The notes below the pieces were generated by a model, which saw only the letters and a program-made list of their open reading frames with translations, had not been told where the DNA came from and did not search any database. The translations under genes were made by a program, and so were the position numbers. Positions 23,475 through 33,695 of a stretch of DNA of 64,000 nt are shown piece by piece. The number at the start of each line of letters is the position of its first letter. Positions within the stretch are counted from its first letter, which is position 1. The DNA is from Xenoacremonium recifei (Eukaryota > Ascomycota > Sordariomycetes > Hypocreales > Nectriaceae): positions 434,001 to 498,000 of the forward strand of contig WOFQ01000005.1 of assembly GCA_012184525.1 (NCBI GenBank). Reading direction: 5' to 3'.

Positions 23475-25274
23475 TCATGAAAGAGCAGGTTGAAGCCACC
23501 TAGGCATCTGTGCATCATAGGTTCCCTGGCAAGCAGCTTCAACACACCCAGCAAGACTTCCAAAGAAAAATTTTCTTCCCGTGAGGCCTGGCCCGTAGTG
23601 AGCGTACTTCCCAGAGTTGGTCATGATGATTTCGGCTGTGCGCGGAATCACTGGTTCTGCAATCATGCACCAACATGTATCCGACATCAGTTCAACGCCA
23701 AACCTCTCCAGCTTCTCCATGAGGCCTGCTTGATTAGCTAGACCTTGAGTTGCGCGCCCGCAGGTCACGATAAAAGACACATCTGGTTTCTTGGTTCGAC
23801 CCTCGCAAAGTTCTGCAAGCTTCCGTATCTCACGGAGGGAGAAATGAGGGTTCCCAAGTGATACCAAATCGATGCGCTGACCCTTTGGCGCACCATTGAG
23901 TTCTTGCCACAACGAAGCTAGGTCTGCCATGGTTACGTCAATTGTGGTGAATTCAGGGGCTAGAACAGCTTCGAGTGTAGTCGCTTCAGGAGTGACACCC
24001 ACTATATGGAACATGGGGGCACTTGATGAGGTTGCAAAGGCGGCTCCAAATGCTTTGAGGTCGTCCTTCGTAAGACCAAGGTGATCAAGTCCAACCACCA
24101 CGGGGATCTGACTCCTGGCTAAGGATCCCACCTCGTAACCTAGCAAAGGAGAAAGTGAGTCGTCCAAGCCTTGAACGGAATCAAGACCCAAAACTCTGAT
24201 GCAGAGAGGCGCGAGGCGGTTTGCGTCGATGTGAGGTCCTCCGTTTGGTGCTCTTCCAGTCAAGGCAATGGATACATCAAGGAAGTCGGGGTATTTCATA
24301 GTCCTTGCGCCTAACACACTGTTTGCATATACCACGGCATTAGACTCTGCCCAAGCCACTTGCTCTCCGAACTTTGGTGCAGTATCTAATTGGTATGGTG
24401 CGCAGGTAAAGGTTGGCTTTGCACCCATGTCAGTATATGCTTTACCAAGCTTTCCAGCAGGTATTCCAAACTCGGGATCAACGCCTTGAGCTCTCCATCT
24501 CTTTTGGTCAATCGATATCGAGTTGAGAGTTGTTGGAACTCGGACTTGACCTCCCAAATCTCGCAATCGTTCTGCCAGAGCCAGGGTTGCAGGGCCGGTA
24601 TAGCCGCATCCATCAATATGGACCTGTTGAACGTCTCGCAATTCGGTGGCACCCAACACGCGAGCCATGCGCATGACAATACGCATGGCGACGCGAGCTG
24701 ATTCACCGTGGTCTCCTCTTAGAAGGGCAAGATCGAATTCAGAGAGATGAACACCATCCACAGAGGCTGAAGTCGTGTTCGAATCTGAAACATTAGATAT
24801 AACGTCATTTGTTGAGGTGGTCTTCTTGGATGAGATGGGTAGTATTCCAGTAGAAACGCAGTCGTCGTCGACATAAATATCGTCGCCGTTCCGTAAGAGG
24901 AGTTTTTGGAAGTCCTTTGGTTCCAGCACCAAGACTGGGATCGATTTATGAAAGACCTCTTCTGCAATCATGACTCCTAGGGTGAGAATGTCCTCTCGTC
25001 TTTCGAAGATGATTGCCTCGGGCCCCGTCTGGTTGAGCAGGAGCTCCAACATCACTGCGCTTCCGGTACATGATCCTCGACCTCCCGGAATAGCGAGAAT
25101 GGAACCCTGGAGGTGCTGTCCACTCAAGGGGTGGTGCCGGTCAATGATCTCGCTTGTCTTGGAATCGACGCCACCCCAGAAGCTGAGCTCGAGGTTGCTC
25201 GCGAGGAGCTTGCCAGAGGCTTTGCCTTGAACATAGGCCGTTCCATTGAAGATTGTTTCGCCGAGAGACCCCAT
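23475..25274 (-). CDS. aconitase X (fused small and large domains), probable cis-3-hydroxy-L-proline dehydratase
   Basis: Single exon, 599 residues. The first 150 residues form the swivel domain (formerly DUF126): GSILAIPGGRGSCTGS and VMLELLLNQTGPEAIIF. After a Ser/Thr-rich linker comes the large catalytic domain (formerly DUF521): LALLRGDHGESARVAM, VHIDGCGYTGPATLALAE, FTCAPYQ, AWAESNAVVYANSVLGAR, RAPNGGPHIDANRLAP, FIVTCGRATQG, SDTCWCMIAEP with cysteines able to bind the Fe-S cluster, and NSGKYAHYGPGL. Both domains are in one chain, as usual in fungi; many bacteria have two genes. Characterised members dehydrate cis-3-hydroxy-L-proline to delta1-pyrroline-2-carboxylate; archaeal ones act on phosphomevalonate. 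The neighbouring imine-reductase family gene supports the proline route. The substrate is inferred. Confidence 0.9.
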   Translation of the reverse strand: MGSLGETIFNGTAYVQGKASGKLLASNLELSFWGGVDSKTSEIIDRHHPLSGQHLQGSILAIPGGRGSCTGSAVMLELLLNQTGPEAIIFERREDILTLGVMIAEEVFHKSIPVLVLEPKDFQKLLLRNGDDIYVDDDCVSTGILPISSKKTTSTNDVISNVSDSNTTSASVDGVHLSEFDLALLRGDHGESARVAMRIVMRMARVLGATELRDVQQVHIDGCGYTGPATLALAERLRDLGGQVRVPTTLNSISIDQKRWRAQGVDPEFGIPAGKLGKAYTDMGAKPTFTCAPYQLDTAPKFGEQVAWAESNAVVYANSVLGARTMKYPDFLDVSIALTGRAPNGGPHIDANRLAPLCIRVLGLDSVQGLDDSLSPLLGYEVGSLARSQIPVVVGLDHLGLTKDDLKAFGAAFATSSSAPMFHIVGVTPEATTLEAVLAPEFTTIDVTMADLASLWQELNGAPKGQRIDLVSLGNPHFSLREIRKLAELCEGRTKKPDVSFIVTCGRATQGLANQAGLMEKLERFGVELMSDTCWCMIAEPVIPRTAEIIMTNSGKYAHYGPGLTGRKFFFGSLAGCVEAACQGTYDAQMPRWLQPALS

Positions 25275-26135
25275 GATTACTCGATCCGGGCCCTGTCCAG
25301 GTTATCTAGAAAGTTGGTTGTTAGCTGCTGACATTGGCCCAAGCCCCTGGGGATCATCAGCACGTTGCTCACCAATCGATCAAATGAAACAGCGTCCTGC
25401 AACCGGTAGGTAGGGATATGCAAACTTGGCAGTTATTGGCGACTTGAGGGCCTTTAGACGATCCCTTATCTAGGTACTGTGGGATGTCTCCGCGGATAGA
25501 CGCGGCTGATGATTCCACTACTTTATTATAAGTTAGCTTATTTCCCTTTTGGGAGAGATTTCGAACGGATGTCATCCCGAGTTCAATCAGTGGTTTCCTA
25601 GCTTGTTTCTAACACTCCCAGATAGTCTGTCGGGAGTGCATCCGATACCACTAAAGTATCGTTCGATCCTAATGTGAAGAAGGATATCACTTTCCACCAC
25701 CATAGGCTATCATAGTCGGGCGAAAAGGGAAACGAAGGAAAAAGAGAAGTAAATTGAATACATATCTGTGCATAGAGGAACTTCTCAACTATACACTATC
25801 TTTGTTTTCTTACAGACGACTCTAGCTCATCATAATGATGGAATCAAATATGTTTCACCTTCACAGAATGGGAATAATCTCTTGTTGAATTCCTCACAGA
25901 TTCAGCCCAGGATCTTAGGGCACCGATTAGAGATGCCGCGCCTATAGAGTGGTGAATTTTCTGAAGGCCCCAGGTTCCTTACATGCTCTGGCCTCTCTAT
26001 ATATTATACTACGTTCTTGAAAATATCACTGAAACTCACAAAACAAGTGTCAAAATAGCCCAACCACCGTATATGCGTAAAAAGTAAAAAGTTGCCTTCA
26101 TCCAATAACAGGCCATCGCCGTTGATTAAAGAGTC

Positions 26136-26153
26136 TTTTTTTTTTTTTTTTTT
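26136..26153 (+). repeat. poly-T run
   Basis: Eighteen consecutive T. It sits about 40 bp left of a gene relic; on the minus strand it reads as an A-tail, so a retroposed-copy origin is possible but unproven. Confidence 0.6.
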
Positions 26154-26194
26154 AAAAGTTCTTAATACCATTCTAGCTAAAGATCTACTTATAA

Positions 26195-26569
26195 TTTTTA
26201 AGACGTGATCTGGAACAATGGTTTTCCAAGAACCTCGAGATTTACACTGCCAAATCCTACAAAGCAAATGTCAACCGAGTTTCAATACTCTGCTACCGCC
26301 TCTTCCTTCAAGGTAAGCAGAGGCTCGATGCCTCCGGTTTCCCACACGACTACAAGGAGAAGACCAGGAAGCCCGTCCACCTTAAAACGCTCGAGCTGAT
26401 AGTTGCTGAGCTGCGACGTTCTGTCACGTCCGTATTCAAGGGCGCCACGTCGTCACAGCTCGCAGACTACGCCGACATGTGCTTATATCCCGCCCGCTTC
26501 TATCTTGAAGGGCTGCAACTCGAGCAAGCGACGGGGACGGTTCTTATGCGTCACTACGAGGGCATGTGA
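26195..26569 (+). pseudogene. gene relic, product not recognised
   Basis: An open frame of 124 codons between stops at 26192-26194 and 26567-26569. It has no early ATG but a protein-like, charged-residue-rich sequence: LEIYTAKSYKANVNRVS, CYRLFLQGKQRLDASGF, HDYKEKTRKPVHLKTLEL, AELRRSVTSVFKG. No acceptor or donor makes it part of a larger gene. It could be a decayed exon or a chance frame. The function is unknown. Confidence 0.3.
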
Positions 26570-26713
26570 GCAGTAGACTCGGGCAATATGATCGATTTGT
26601 CTCCTAAGAAGCCGGACGACGGCCTTTGCAACGTCGAGCCCCTTTTCGGCCTGGAATATCTGAGTAGGGGTCAGCTGCTTGTTGATGCAAGGACGGGCGA
26701 CGTGTTTGAGCAT
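26483..26713 (-). pseudogene. possible relic open frame on minus strand
   Basis: A 76-codon frame starting MLKHVARPCINKQLTPTQIF and continuing EKGLDVAKAVVRLLRRQID. It is open further upstream in frame. It overlaps the plus-strand relic by about 90 bp, so at most one of the two is likely real there. No family was recognised. Confidence 0.2.
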
Positions 26714-28144
26714 TTCGGGGTCAATTGCAGTTTCAAGTAATAAGGAGGAATAGGACTGGGTGCGGCGATTTCACCGAATCTCTTTCTATACCGAGTGTTC
26801 TAGAAGTGATACGTAGTCAGTAAAGACTCCTGCAGCAAGCCCCTGGCGTGCCCCTGGTCAGTCGGCCCTACTGTTATTCCCAGGTTCAAAACGATACCAG
26901 GTGGTTTCAATTTTCTGGCGCGCATCCTCCTGGCATGCCGGGCGGAGAGCTGTCAAGGACTCTTATATCGGCGGCTAACTCGCAACGCTACCCTCCACGG
27001 AGCAAGCAGAAACGGAAAACTTCTCAATTGTTCGCGGGATCTACTCGATCCGGAAATGCGTCCGGTATCAAGTCGAGGCGTGGGAGCCTCATCCCAGCGA
27101 GTGCGGAGTAAACCGCAGGGCGGGGTCTAGACAGTGGCCAGCCCTGTGAGGAGCAGGCCTCTATCCCCTCGGATGTCGCCCAAGGATTGCTAAACATTCT
27201 CAGGCCTCATCGATTGGAAGAATTAGTGGCACGACAAGTCAACATGTCGCCGATCCGTGTACACGCTATCTCGCTAGGTAATTGCGGCTGGACGGTGGCT
27301 TCGATAGTGGCGGAGTTGGCTGAAAGTCGAACCAACCAGACAGACAGGATTGGGGGGCTTTGCACCTTGACAAGGACTCAGCCGCTCCCAGAGCGGGAAG
27401 CCGTGCAATAGCGCGATATCCGGTTGGACCGGCTTCGAGATAGGGACAGCTTCCCAGGACTGTCATCTCCTGATCCCCAGGCAGGCCAGCTGGACCAATC
27501 ACTACGCCCGTGCTATCACGACTTTCCGTGTGAGGTTGCAATTGCGCCTCACAGCCAAATCCTGCCCGCGAGAAGTGTTTCAAGCGAATCGATCGGCACG
27601 CCCCAGACAACATACGGTTGTATGCGCAGGATCCGGGCTGGCTGCGCCCGGTCTCATGGTCGTCGTGATATTTAACTCCTTGCTCCATACTTTTATTTTC
27701 AGCTGGGTGATTCCGGCTGGCCGAGGACCGTGCTAAGGCGAGCCGGGCCCTTGCTAGACGATCCTCCTAGGCTCCTAGGGCTGGGTGGAGGGAGTGGCCG
27801 CTCGTTTAACGGACGCCATGCCAACCTCAGCTCTGCATCCGACCACACGATGCAGGATATTCTCACCGGAGTCCTACTGAATGAACGGCCGGGTTGGGGG
27901 CCGTCTCTTTCGGTATAGTGGTGTTGGTAAATGGAAAGATATTGGATGTATATTGAGGTATGGGAGTGGCGTAGGGCTGCTGTCGATTGTCCTCCCAGCC
28001 ATCTTGCCCGTGCTGGACCCTGGAGGTTCGTCCCGCGCTGTAAACACCAATCTGTACACAACAGGTGCTTCTGAAGATCTTGTACGCAACTTTTGTCTCC
28101 GTCATCCTCCTCTTATTCTCTGTGTTCCCCTTCATCTCGACACG

Positions 28145-29684
28145 ATGGAGTCCTATAGAATCGGCGCCCATACTTCCTCGGCTCCCTCAGAGCAACACTA
28201 CTATTATCCGGGCCTGGAGGTCGCTCCTCCGACAGATCCTGAAGTCGTGCCAGGTCCTCCGCCCGAGGTTGTACCAAGTCCTGCTCCAGAAGCTGCGTGG
28301 CCACCACACGAGAAGGGCTGGCAACCTGACGCCAACCTTCCTGAGGCGACGGCGACGCGCAAACCGTGGTATTTCAATCGTCGAATACTCATTGGCATCG
28401 GCGTCGCTGTCGTATGTATTATCGTCGCAGTCGTTGTGGGATGCGTCGTGGGCCTCAACCACACGAGCAATACGTGAGAATAATAACCCCCTCCACGACG
28501 AGGAGGCTGCGATATTGACCTAAGTCAGGACCTCTTCGCGCGCAAACGAATCGATCTACAAGAGCGCATGCGCCGGCGTCGTCTGTCCGCAAATCCTCAC
28601 CGCAGCTGCCGTCGGCTCGCCACCCTCACTTTTCGTCTTCGCCCGGGGCGTCGACAATAGCATCTGGTACAACTCTGCGAACACCAGCGACCTCACAACC
28701 TCGTGGCCGTCCGACAAGTCGTGGCAGAACTTGGGCAACGGGCCGTACCGCAGCCAACCTATAGCAGAATCATGGGATTATTCCACGGCTGTATCCGTAG
28801 CGGCTATAGCTGATCCCGCGGGCACCGTCCAGCTCCGTACCTTCAACGCAACAACGGCGTCGTGGAATGATACCTGGGACGACCTTCGTGGCAATCCATC
28901 AAGCGCTGTGTCGATGTGTACCGTCGACTTGCAACGTCTGGATTTATGGGCAATTGAGGATGACACTGTGGCCCACGACTTCTTCGACTTCGACACCGAA
29001 GACTTCTATTCTGTCGTTGACAGTACTGACTGGCAGGGCACGGCAAGCTTCTCCAGCGACCTCTCCGCGCGGCCCGCCATTGTGTGCCGCAACACGGCCT
29101 ATATTCATGACTTAGTCGTCTACAGCTCCAACGGTAGCGTGCTGTACACAACCTGGAGCGGACCGACAACTTGGACGCCCATTTACGCCCCCTTCGCTGA
29201 CACCGAGTTCCAGAGCGATCCCGTGCTGCTGGAGACGAACCTCGAGCGCTGGGACTTCTTCGGTATCGACACTTCGGGCGCGATGAACCATTTCAGCTGG
29301 CAGAACAAGACGGGATTCTCATCGCTGGACAAGCTGGGAGGCTCCTTTGAGAGCGTGCCCTCGGCCGTGGTGACGGGAAATGGGAGCCGTATCGATGTTG
29401 CAGCCCTGGGCACAAACGGCACGCTGTTGCATCGCTCGCTGCAAGTCTCGAGTTCCAGCTGGTCATCAGCCTGGGAGGATCTCGGCGTGGTTGCCAACAG
29501 CGCGCCGCTGCTCATCAACATAACGGGCCACGGCCAACCTGAGAGAATCGCTGCGTTTGTTCTCGGCACGGGCGGCGAGATCAACCAGACGACATGGACA
29601 GTGTCAGACGAGACCAGCTGGCAAGGTCTCGACTGGTCCAGCATGGGAGGGAACATGACCTCAGTCTACTACGGCAGTTCGTGA
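28145..29684 (+). CDS. membrane-anchored lectin-like beta-propeller protein
   Basis: Exons 28145-28473 and 28529-29684 (intron 55 bp) give 494 residues. Residues 1-75 are cytosolic and Pro-rich (several PEVVPxP units). A single membrane helix (ILIGIGVAVVCIIVAVVVG, about residues 80-98) follows with no signal peptide, so this is a type II protein. The outside part has about five to six repeated blades containing motifs such as VFARGVDNSIWYNS, LVVYSSNGSVLYTTW, DFFGIDTSGAMNHFSW, VAALGTNGTLLHRSL and AAFVLGTGGEINQTTW. This pattern of G-[x]-[LI]-x-[HYQ]-x-x-[WS] strands is that of fucose-lectin/PLL-like propellers. Many NxS/T sites fit secretion. The role, perhaps glycan binding at the cell surface, is inferred. 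Confidence 0.8.
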
Positions 29685-30137
29685 GAGTCGATCCGGCGAG
29701 ACAAAGAAGTGCTCGGCGATGAGCCATAATGAACGAAAGCTTGATGATGGAGCTCAATCCCGAGAAGACCCTACTTATAAACGAGGACTGGTGCTGCGGT
29801 TGACGTGGACGGAGAGGAAAGAAAAGCTTGCATGAGCGAGACAGAGTTGTCGAAGTGTCAGTCGCCAGTCAAACACCAAGCCCTGGCCCCAAACTCCACG
29901 ATTACTCCATTGCCGTTAGGCTGCAGGAGCCTCACTACCTTCATTGGTGAAATCCGATTGGCGACAATAGTCCTGAAACATCCAGAGAGAAGCTGTGCAC
30001 CTGGCCTGGGTTTCTCAGAGGTGGAAATAAGACAGAGCTTGGGAATGGAACTCGGGCTTCCTCTTCCCGCTGAGCACATAGTGCACAATAACAGAGCGGC
30101 AAAACAACGGCGAAACAATTCGTTTCCTCTTCGGACG
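29685..30137. other. intergenic region, no gene seen
   Basis: About 450 bp between the lectin-like gene and the tRNA-Ile gene. A plus-strand open frame that runs into the tRNA is chance. Confidence 0.5.
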
Positions 30138-30232
30138 GCTTCCGTAGCTCAGTTGGTTAGAGCTTCGTACTAATACTTCAACCGCAAGTCTTGGTGATGC
30201 GAAGGTCGCAGGTTCAAGCCCTGCCGGGAGCA
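30138..30232 (+). tRNA. tRNA-Ile(AAT) with a 21-nt intron
   Basis: Acceptor arms GCTTCCG/CGGGAGC (one G-U) with discriminator A; D stem GCTC/GAGC; anticodon stem TCGTA/TGCGA; anticodon AAT at 30172-30174; T stem GCAGG/CCTGC with loop TTCAAGC. The intron is placed at 30176-30196, one base 3' of the anticodon, the canonical site for nuclear tRNA introns. The mature tRNA is 74 nt; CCA is not encoded. The T-stem and variable region resemble other fungal tRNA-Ile(AAT) genes. Confidence 0.85.
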
Positions 30233-30617
30233 AGATAGTCTCACGCTGCCATCCGATCTTTTCCTGTTGAATCAGGAACTTTTTTGGTGGATTTGTGAGA
30301 GGAGACGGGAGTGCGTGACGAGTACTGCTTTGGGTCTGAAGTCCTGGTGATTTCCGAGATAGATTTACGATACTCCGTATGTAGAATACTAATAGACACT
30401 GTCCAAATGATCCCAATCAATCAACAAACCTAGCTTCCCTGTGTAGATTGCTTGGAATACAACTGTCTGTTTATTTTTCATGACTTGGCTTTTCTTCGCC
30501 ATTTTTCACTAGGTGACCTATTAATGAATTTGCTCCCCGGAATCCAACAAGGGCTGTATACTGTTGAACTCGCGTAGAGACATTGATGTGACCATGCTCA
30601 ATATATTTCCTTCAGAA
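30233..30617. other. intergenic region, no gene seen
   Basis: About 385 bp, AT-rich, between the tRNA-Ile gene and the 3' end of the HET-domain gene. Nothing else was recognised. Confidence 0.5.
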
Positions 30618-32532
30618 TTACTCAAGTATTACCTCACTCTGTCTAAGATTTGGGTCATCCATCGCTTCGCCGCTCATGATCCCGTGAACAAAACAGCTTC
30701 CAATCAGTTCAAACTTCTTTATCCCAGCACTATTATCAGACGCAGTGTCTTGTGGTCTAAGCATGAAAGGGAGATTCCCTCCATGTAGCACCCATACCTG
30801 ATCTCCAGATTTTAATCCACCATGGCACAACCCCATGTATCCTTTCGTCGTGATAAAAAATGCTCGACCCAGCATTGCCGCAAACATGGGGCTCTGGACC
30901 CAAGAGTCGTGTTCCTTGGTCAAGTCCTCTTCTACACTTTCAAGATCCGAGAAATCTGGGATATCGGAGGGTTCCAGTCTGCGCCAGCCAAGTGTCTTGT
31001 CCCCACGCCAGCGTCGCATCACGTCGCCCAGAATAGTGCGGTAGAAAGCCTGAATACGAGTTGTAGTGGTGTCGACATAAGATTTGCGAGCGTCCACGGG
31101 GAGGTCTGCCAGACGCAACCACGATGGCAATACAGCATTGAGCTCTTGAGGCTTTGCTCCCTTCCCAGCTGCTCCGACAAGACTAATTTCGTCGACCATG
31201 ACGCCTCGAAGTTGTATCATATTGGGTTGGGGATACTTTGGCTGAGCCATTACGCTCTTGCAGGCGTCATATAGCAGATATTGCTCTGTCCGCAATCGTT
31301 CCCGCTGGGCGAGATGTATGTCTTTGATTGGCGACGCATAGTCTCGGACCCAGGATGGTAAGATCCCGCTGCTTCTTGGGCTGGTGTGAAGAATTCCAGT
31401 CAACGCTCTCAGAGAACCTCCCATCTCAGTTACCATGCCACGGACAGCCGATGCGTACACACCTGCCGTATTAAGTGTATAGTCTGGTACAAAGCCTGAC
31501 CAGTGCATCGGATCAACCAAGCTGAGAAGCGAAAATACCTTGTCTCTATCATCGCTGCACTGGCGAAGTGTGAAAAGATTTGTCAAGCTATTAAGTGTAT
31601 AAGTCTCTACCGACGGATCCTGATTCATACGAACTCCTGCCAAGTAGTTTATCGTAACGAATAGCTCGCCCAAAGTAGAGTTGAGCTGTGGCGGAAAGCG
31701 TCTTTCTGAATCATCGCAACATCCCCACATGTGTTTCAATCGGTTGAGACGCGCTGGAACAAAATCCGGCCAGTCCATGTGCCAGTCCCCGTAACGAAAG
31801 ATGGCCTTCGGTGGTAGAACTGTTTCCTGGATCGTCCACATCCGTGTCCACCAGGGGCTGAGGGCGACGTCGCAGAAACCAGCCCAAAGAGCGTCAAACG
31901 TTGGCGATGAGACATATTCATAATTCTCTCCAGAACCTGAATCTGTGCGGATGTAGCAAGGAAGCTCATAGTAATGTTTGTCCTCAGTAAAGTGGCGGAT
32001 AACACTAAAGGGGTCGACTTCCTTGCGATCAGCGGTGGAATCTGGAGCATTTCAGGAGTGTTGGCATGATTAGGTGAAAGCGATCTTTTCATTCCTAAGA
32101 TTTATGTATTTGCTCACCTTGAACATCGAGGATCATTGCTGGAGATCCCAACCAAAGATAGGCACATTGGCATTTCCTATATATCGACCCCATCATGCCA
32201 ACCTGATAAGATTTCTCCGTGTTGTCATTTTGGTTGATGCACACAGCATCGACCCATATTCTGAGAGCAGAATCGGGCTTGCGCAGATAGCGGAGAGCAG
32301 ATTCCAGGTTGGCAGTTATCTGAACTTCATAATTCTCTACTATCATGGGTTTTGTTTTATTCGGATCGCCCCAGACATAAGAGAGGGCGTCGTACAAAGG
32401 ATCTTCATCAAGGGACACAGTTTGGATACTGCATTGAAGATGGTCGTCCCATTTTCCTGGAAATAGAGAGAGCACACGGATCTGACGATTTTCTTGATTG
32501 AGTGATTCGTAGAATGAGTTTTCTGTTGGCAT
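30618..32532 (-). CDS. HET-domain (heterokaryon incompatibility) protein
   Basis: HET-domain proteins trigger cell death or rejection when unlike fungal strains fuse. Exons read right to left: 32532-32118 and 32041-30618 (intron 76 bp), coding 612 residues. The domain is complete: DPLYDALSYVWGDPNKT (about residues 45-60), LRIWVDAVCINQND (about 92), QVGMMGSIYRKCQCAYLWLG (about 110-130), then across the intron to SPWWTRMWTIQETVLPP. The C-terminal half has the usual FITTKGYMGLCHGGLKSGD and FELIGSCFVHGIMSGEA. No NACHT, WD40 or other partner domain is fused. It lies in the gene-poor part of the window next to tRNA genes, a common setting for this rapidly changing family. Intact as read. Confidence 0.92.
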
Positions 32533-32882
32533 CGTGCTCTGTCACAAAGTTCGTTAGATAACAGTATTCCAAGAGTTTCTCAGCGTTGCGGATAGGGAGA
32601 AATTTAGGTTTCTAGAAAGTTCTGGCTCTTCATGAAATTAGCAGTATTGGGACATAAGTTATACTAGAAACATCACAGATATGAGAATTATTAGATTAAT
32701 AACCGCATCTTTTTCCATTTTAAAAGTGAGGCGAACGACACTGTTGCCTAGTAGGTAGCTTTGCGAGGCGGAATTCAGCGCTACCCTATGATAGCTCACT
32801 GGTTCGCGCAACTTTGCGTTCTCAGATTTCTCTCACCTCATAGTTAGTAAAAAGCCTGCCGAAATCAAGTCAACCAGACGTT
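32533..32882. promoter_or_regulatory. HET gene promoter region
   Basis: 350 bp, AT-rich, between the HET start and the tRNA-Asn gene. No gene was seen. Confidence 0.4.
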
Positions 32883-32956
32883 TCCCCGATGGCGCAATTG
32901 GCTAGCGCGTCTGACTGTTAATCAGGAGGTTGGTGGTTCGAGCCCACCTCGGGGAG
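32883..32956 (+). tRNA. tRNA-Asn(GTT), copy 1
   Basis: Seventy-four nt with no intron. Acceptor arms TCCCCGA/TCGGGGA, discriminator G, anticodon loop CTGTTAA with GTT at 32917-32919, T stem GGTGG/CCACC. It is identical over its full length to the copy at 33622-33695. Confidence 0.95.
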
Positions 32957-33621
32957 AAGCGATTTCTCTTTTGCCGTTCACGACTTTGTCTTGTAACTAT
33001 TTCTCCAAAATCAGTTGACGATATTAACTTTTTGCCTTTGAAACAGTTACTAATTAATATGTGCCTAATCAAAGCCTCTTTGTTATACAACCTGTTCGGG
33101 TGAATGTTTGCGAAATGGAAGGGCTCTCTTTTTGCTTTAGTTATGCTTCATCGTGGAGAATTAGTGGGCTTGTCATTCACAACTACCATGAAGACATCAT
33201 GGACAGTTCCGTCGCACCTTCGGATGATGAATCATAAGTGCATCGATACAGAAGAAGCCAAATAGAAATACTGCGTCGCAGTGTTATTTTTCCCCCCTCG
33301 ACTGATTCGCTAATTCAGAGTTCAATGATCCAACTTTCACCACGGGGATATGCCCTATTTATTTACCCTAAAATGAAAATGGAGTCCAGAGGTGGAAAAT
33401 TCCACCAAAGATCCACGAGAAGAGAGGACAGCAGAACGCATCTTAAACTTCAGAACAAAATAGGCTTTTTATACTAAATATTCATCCGATGACCGGGGCA
33501 AAAGCGAAAAGCTGCTATGAAAGGGAGCCCTCACTATAGAGCACTACAATATCTTATGACATATTCCGTAGAAACTTCACAAACAAAAAAGGAACAACTC
33601 CTTCAAAGCATCGACATCAAG
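32957..33621. other. spacer between inverted tRNA-Asn genes
   Basis: About 665 bp, AT-rich. Only short frames without recognisable sequence. No mobile-element gene was seen. Confidence 0.5.
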
Positions 33622-33695
33622 CTCCCCGAGGTGGGCTCGAACCACCAACCTCCTGATTAACAGTCAGACGCGCTAGCCAATTGCGCCATCGGGGA
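33622..33695 (-). tRNA. tRNA-Asn(GTT), copy 2, inverted
   Basis: Reverse-strand copy identical at all 74 positions to the gene at 32883-32956. The two face each other tail to tail. Confidence 0.95.

Larger units (their letters stand above)
25275..28144. other. gene-poor region with coding relics
   Basis: About 2.9 kb with no intact gene. The left part is AT-rich and should hold the aconitase X promoter. The centre has a poly-T run and two overlapping stretches of protein-like sequence, one on each strand, without usable starts. 26800-28100 is more GC-rich with many short frames and no recognisable product. The right end should hold the promoter of the lectin-like gene. Confidence 0.45.
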
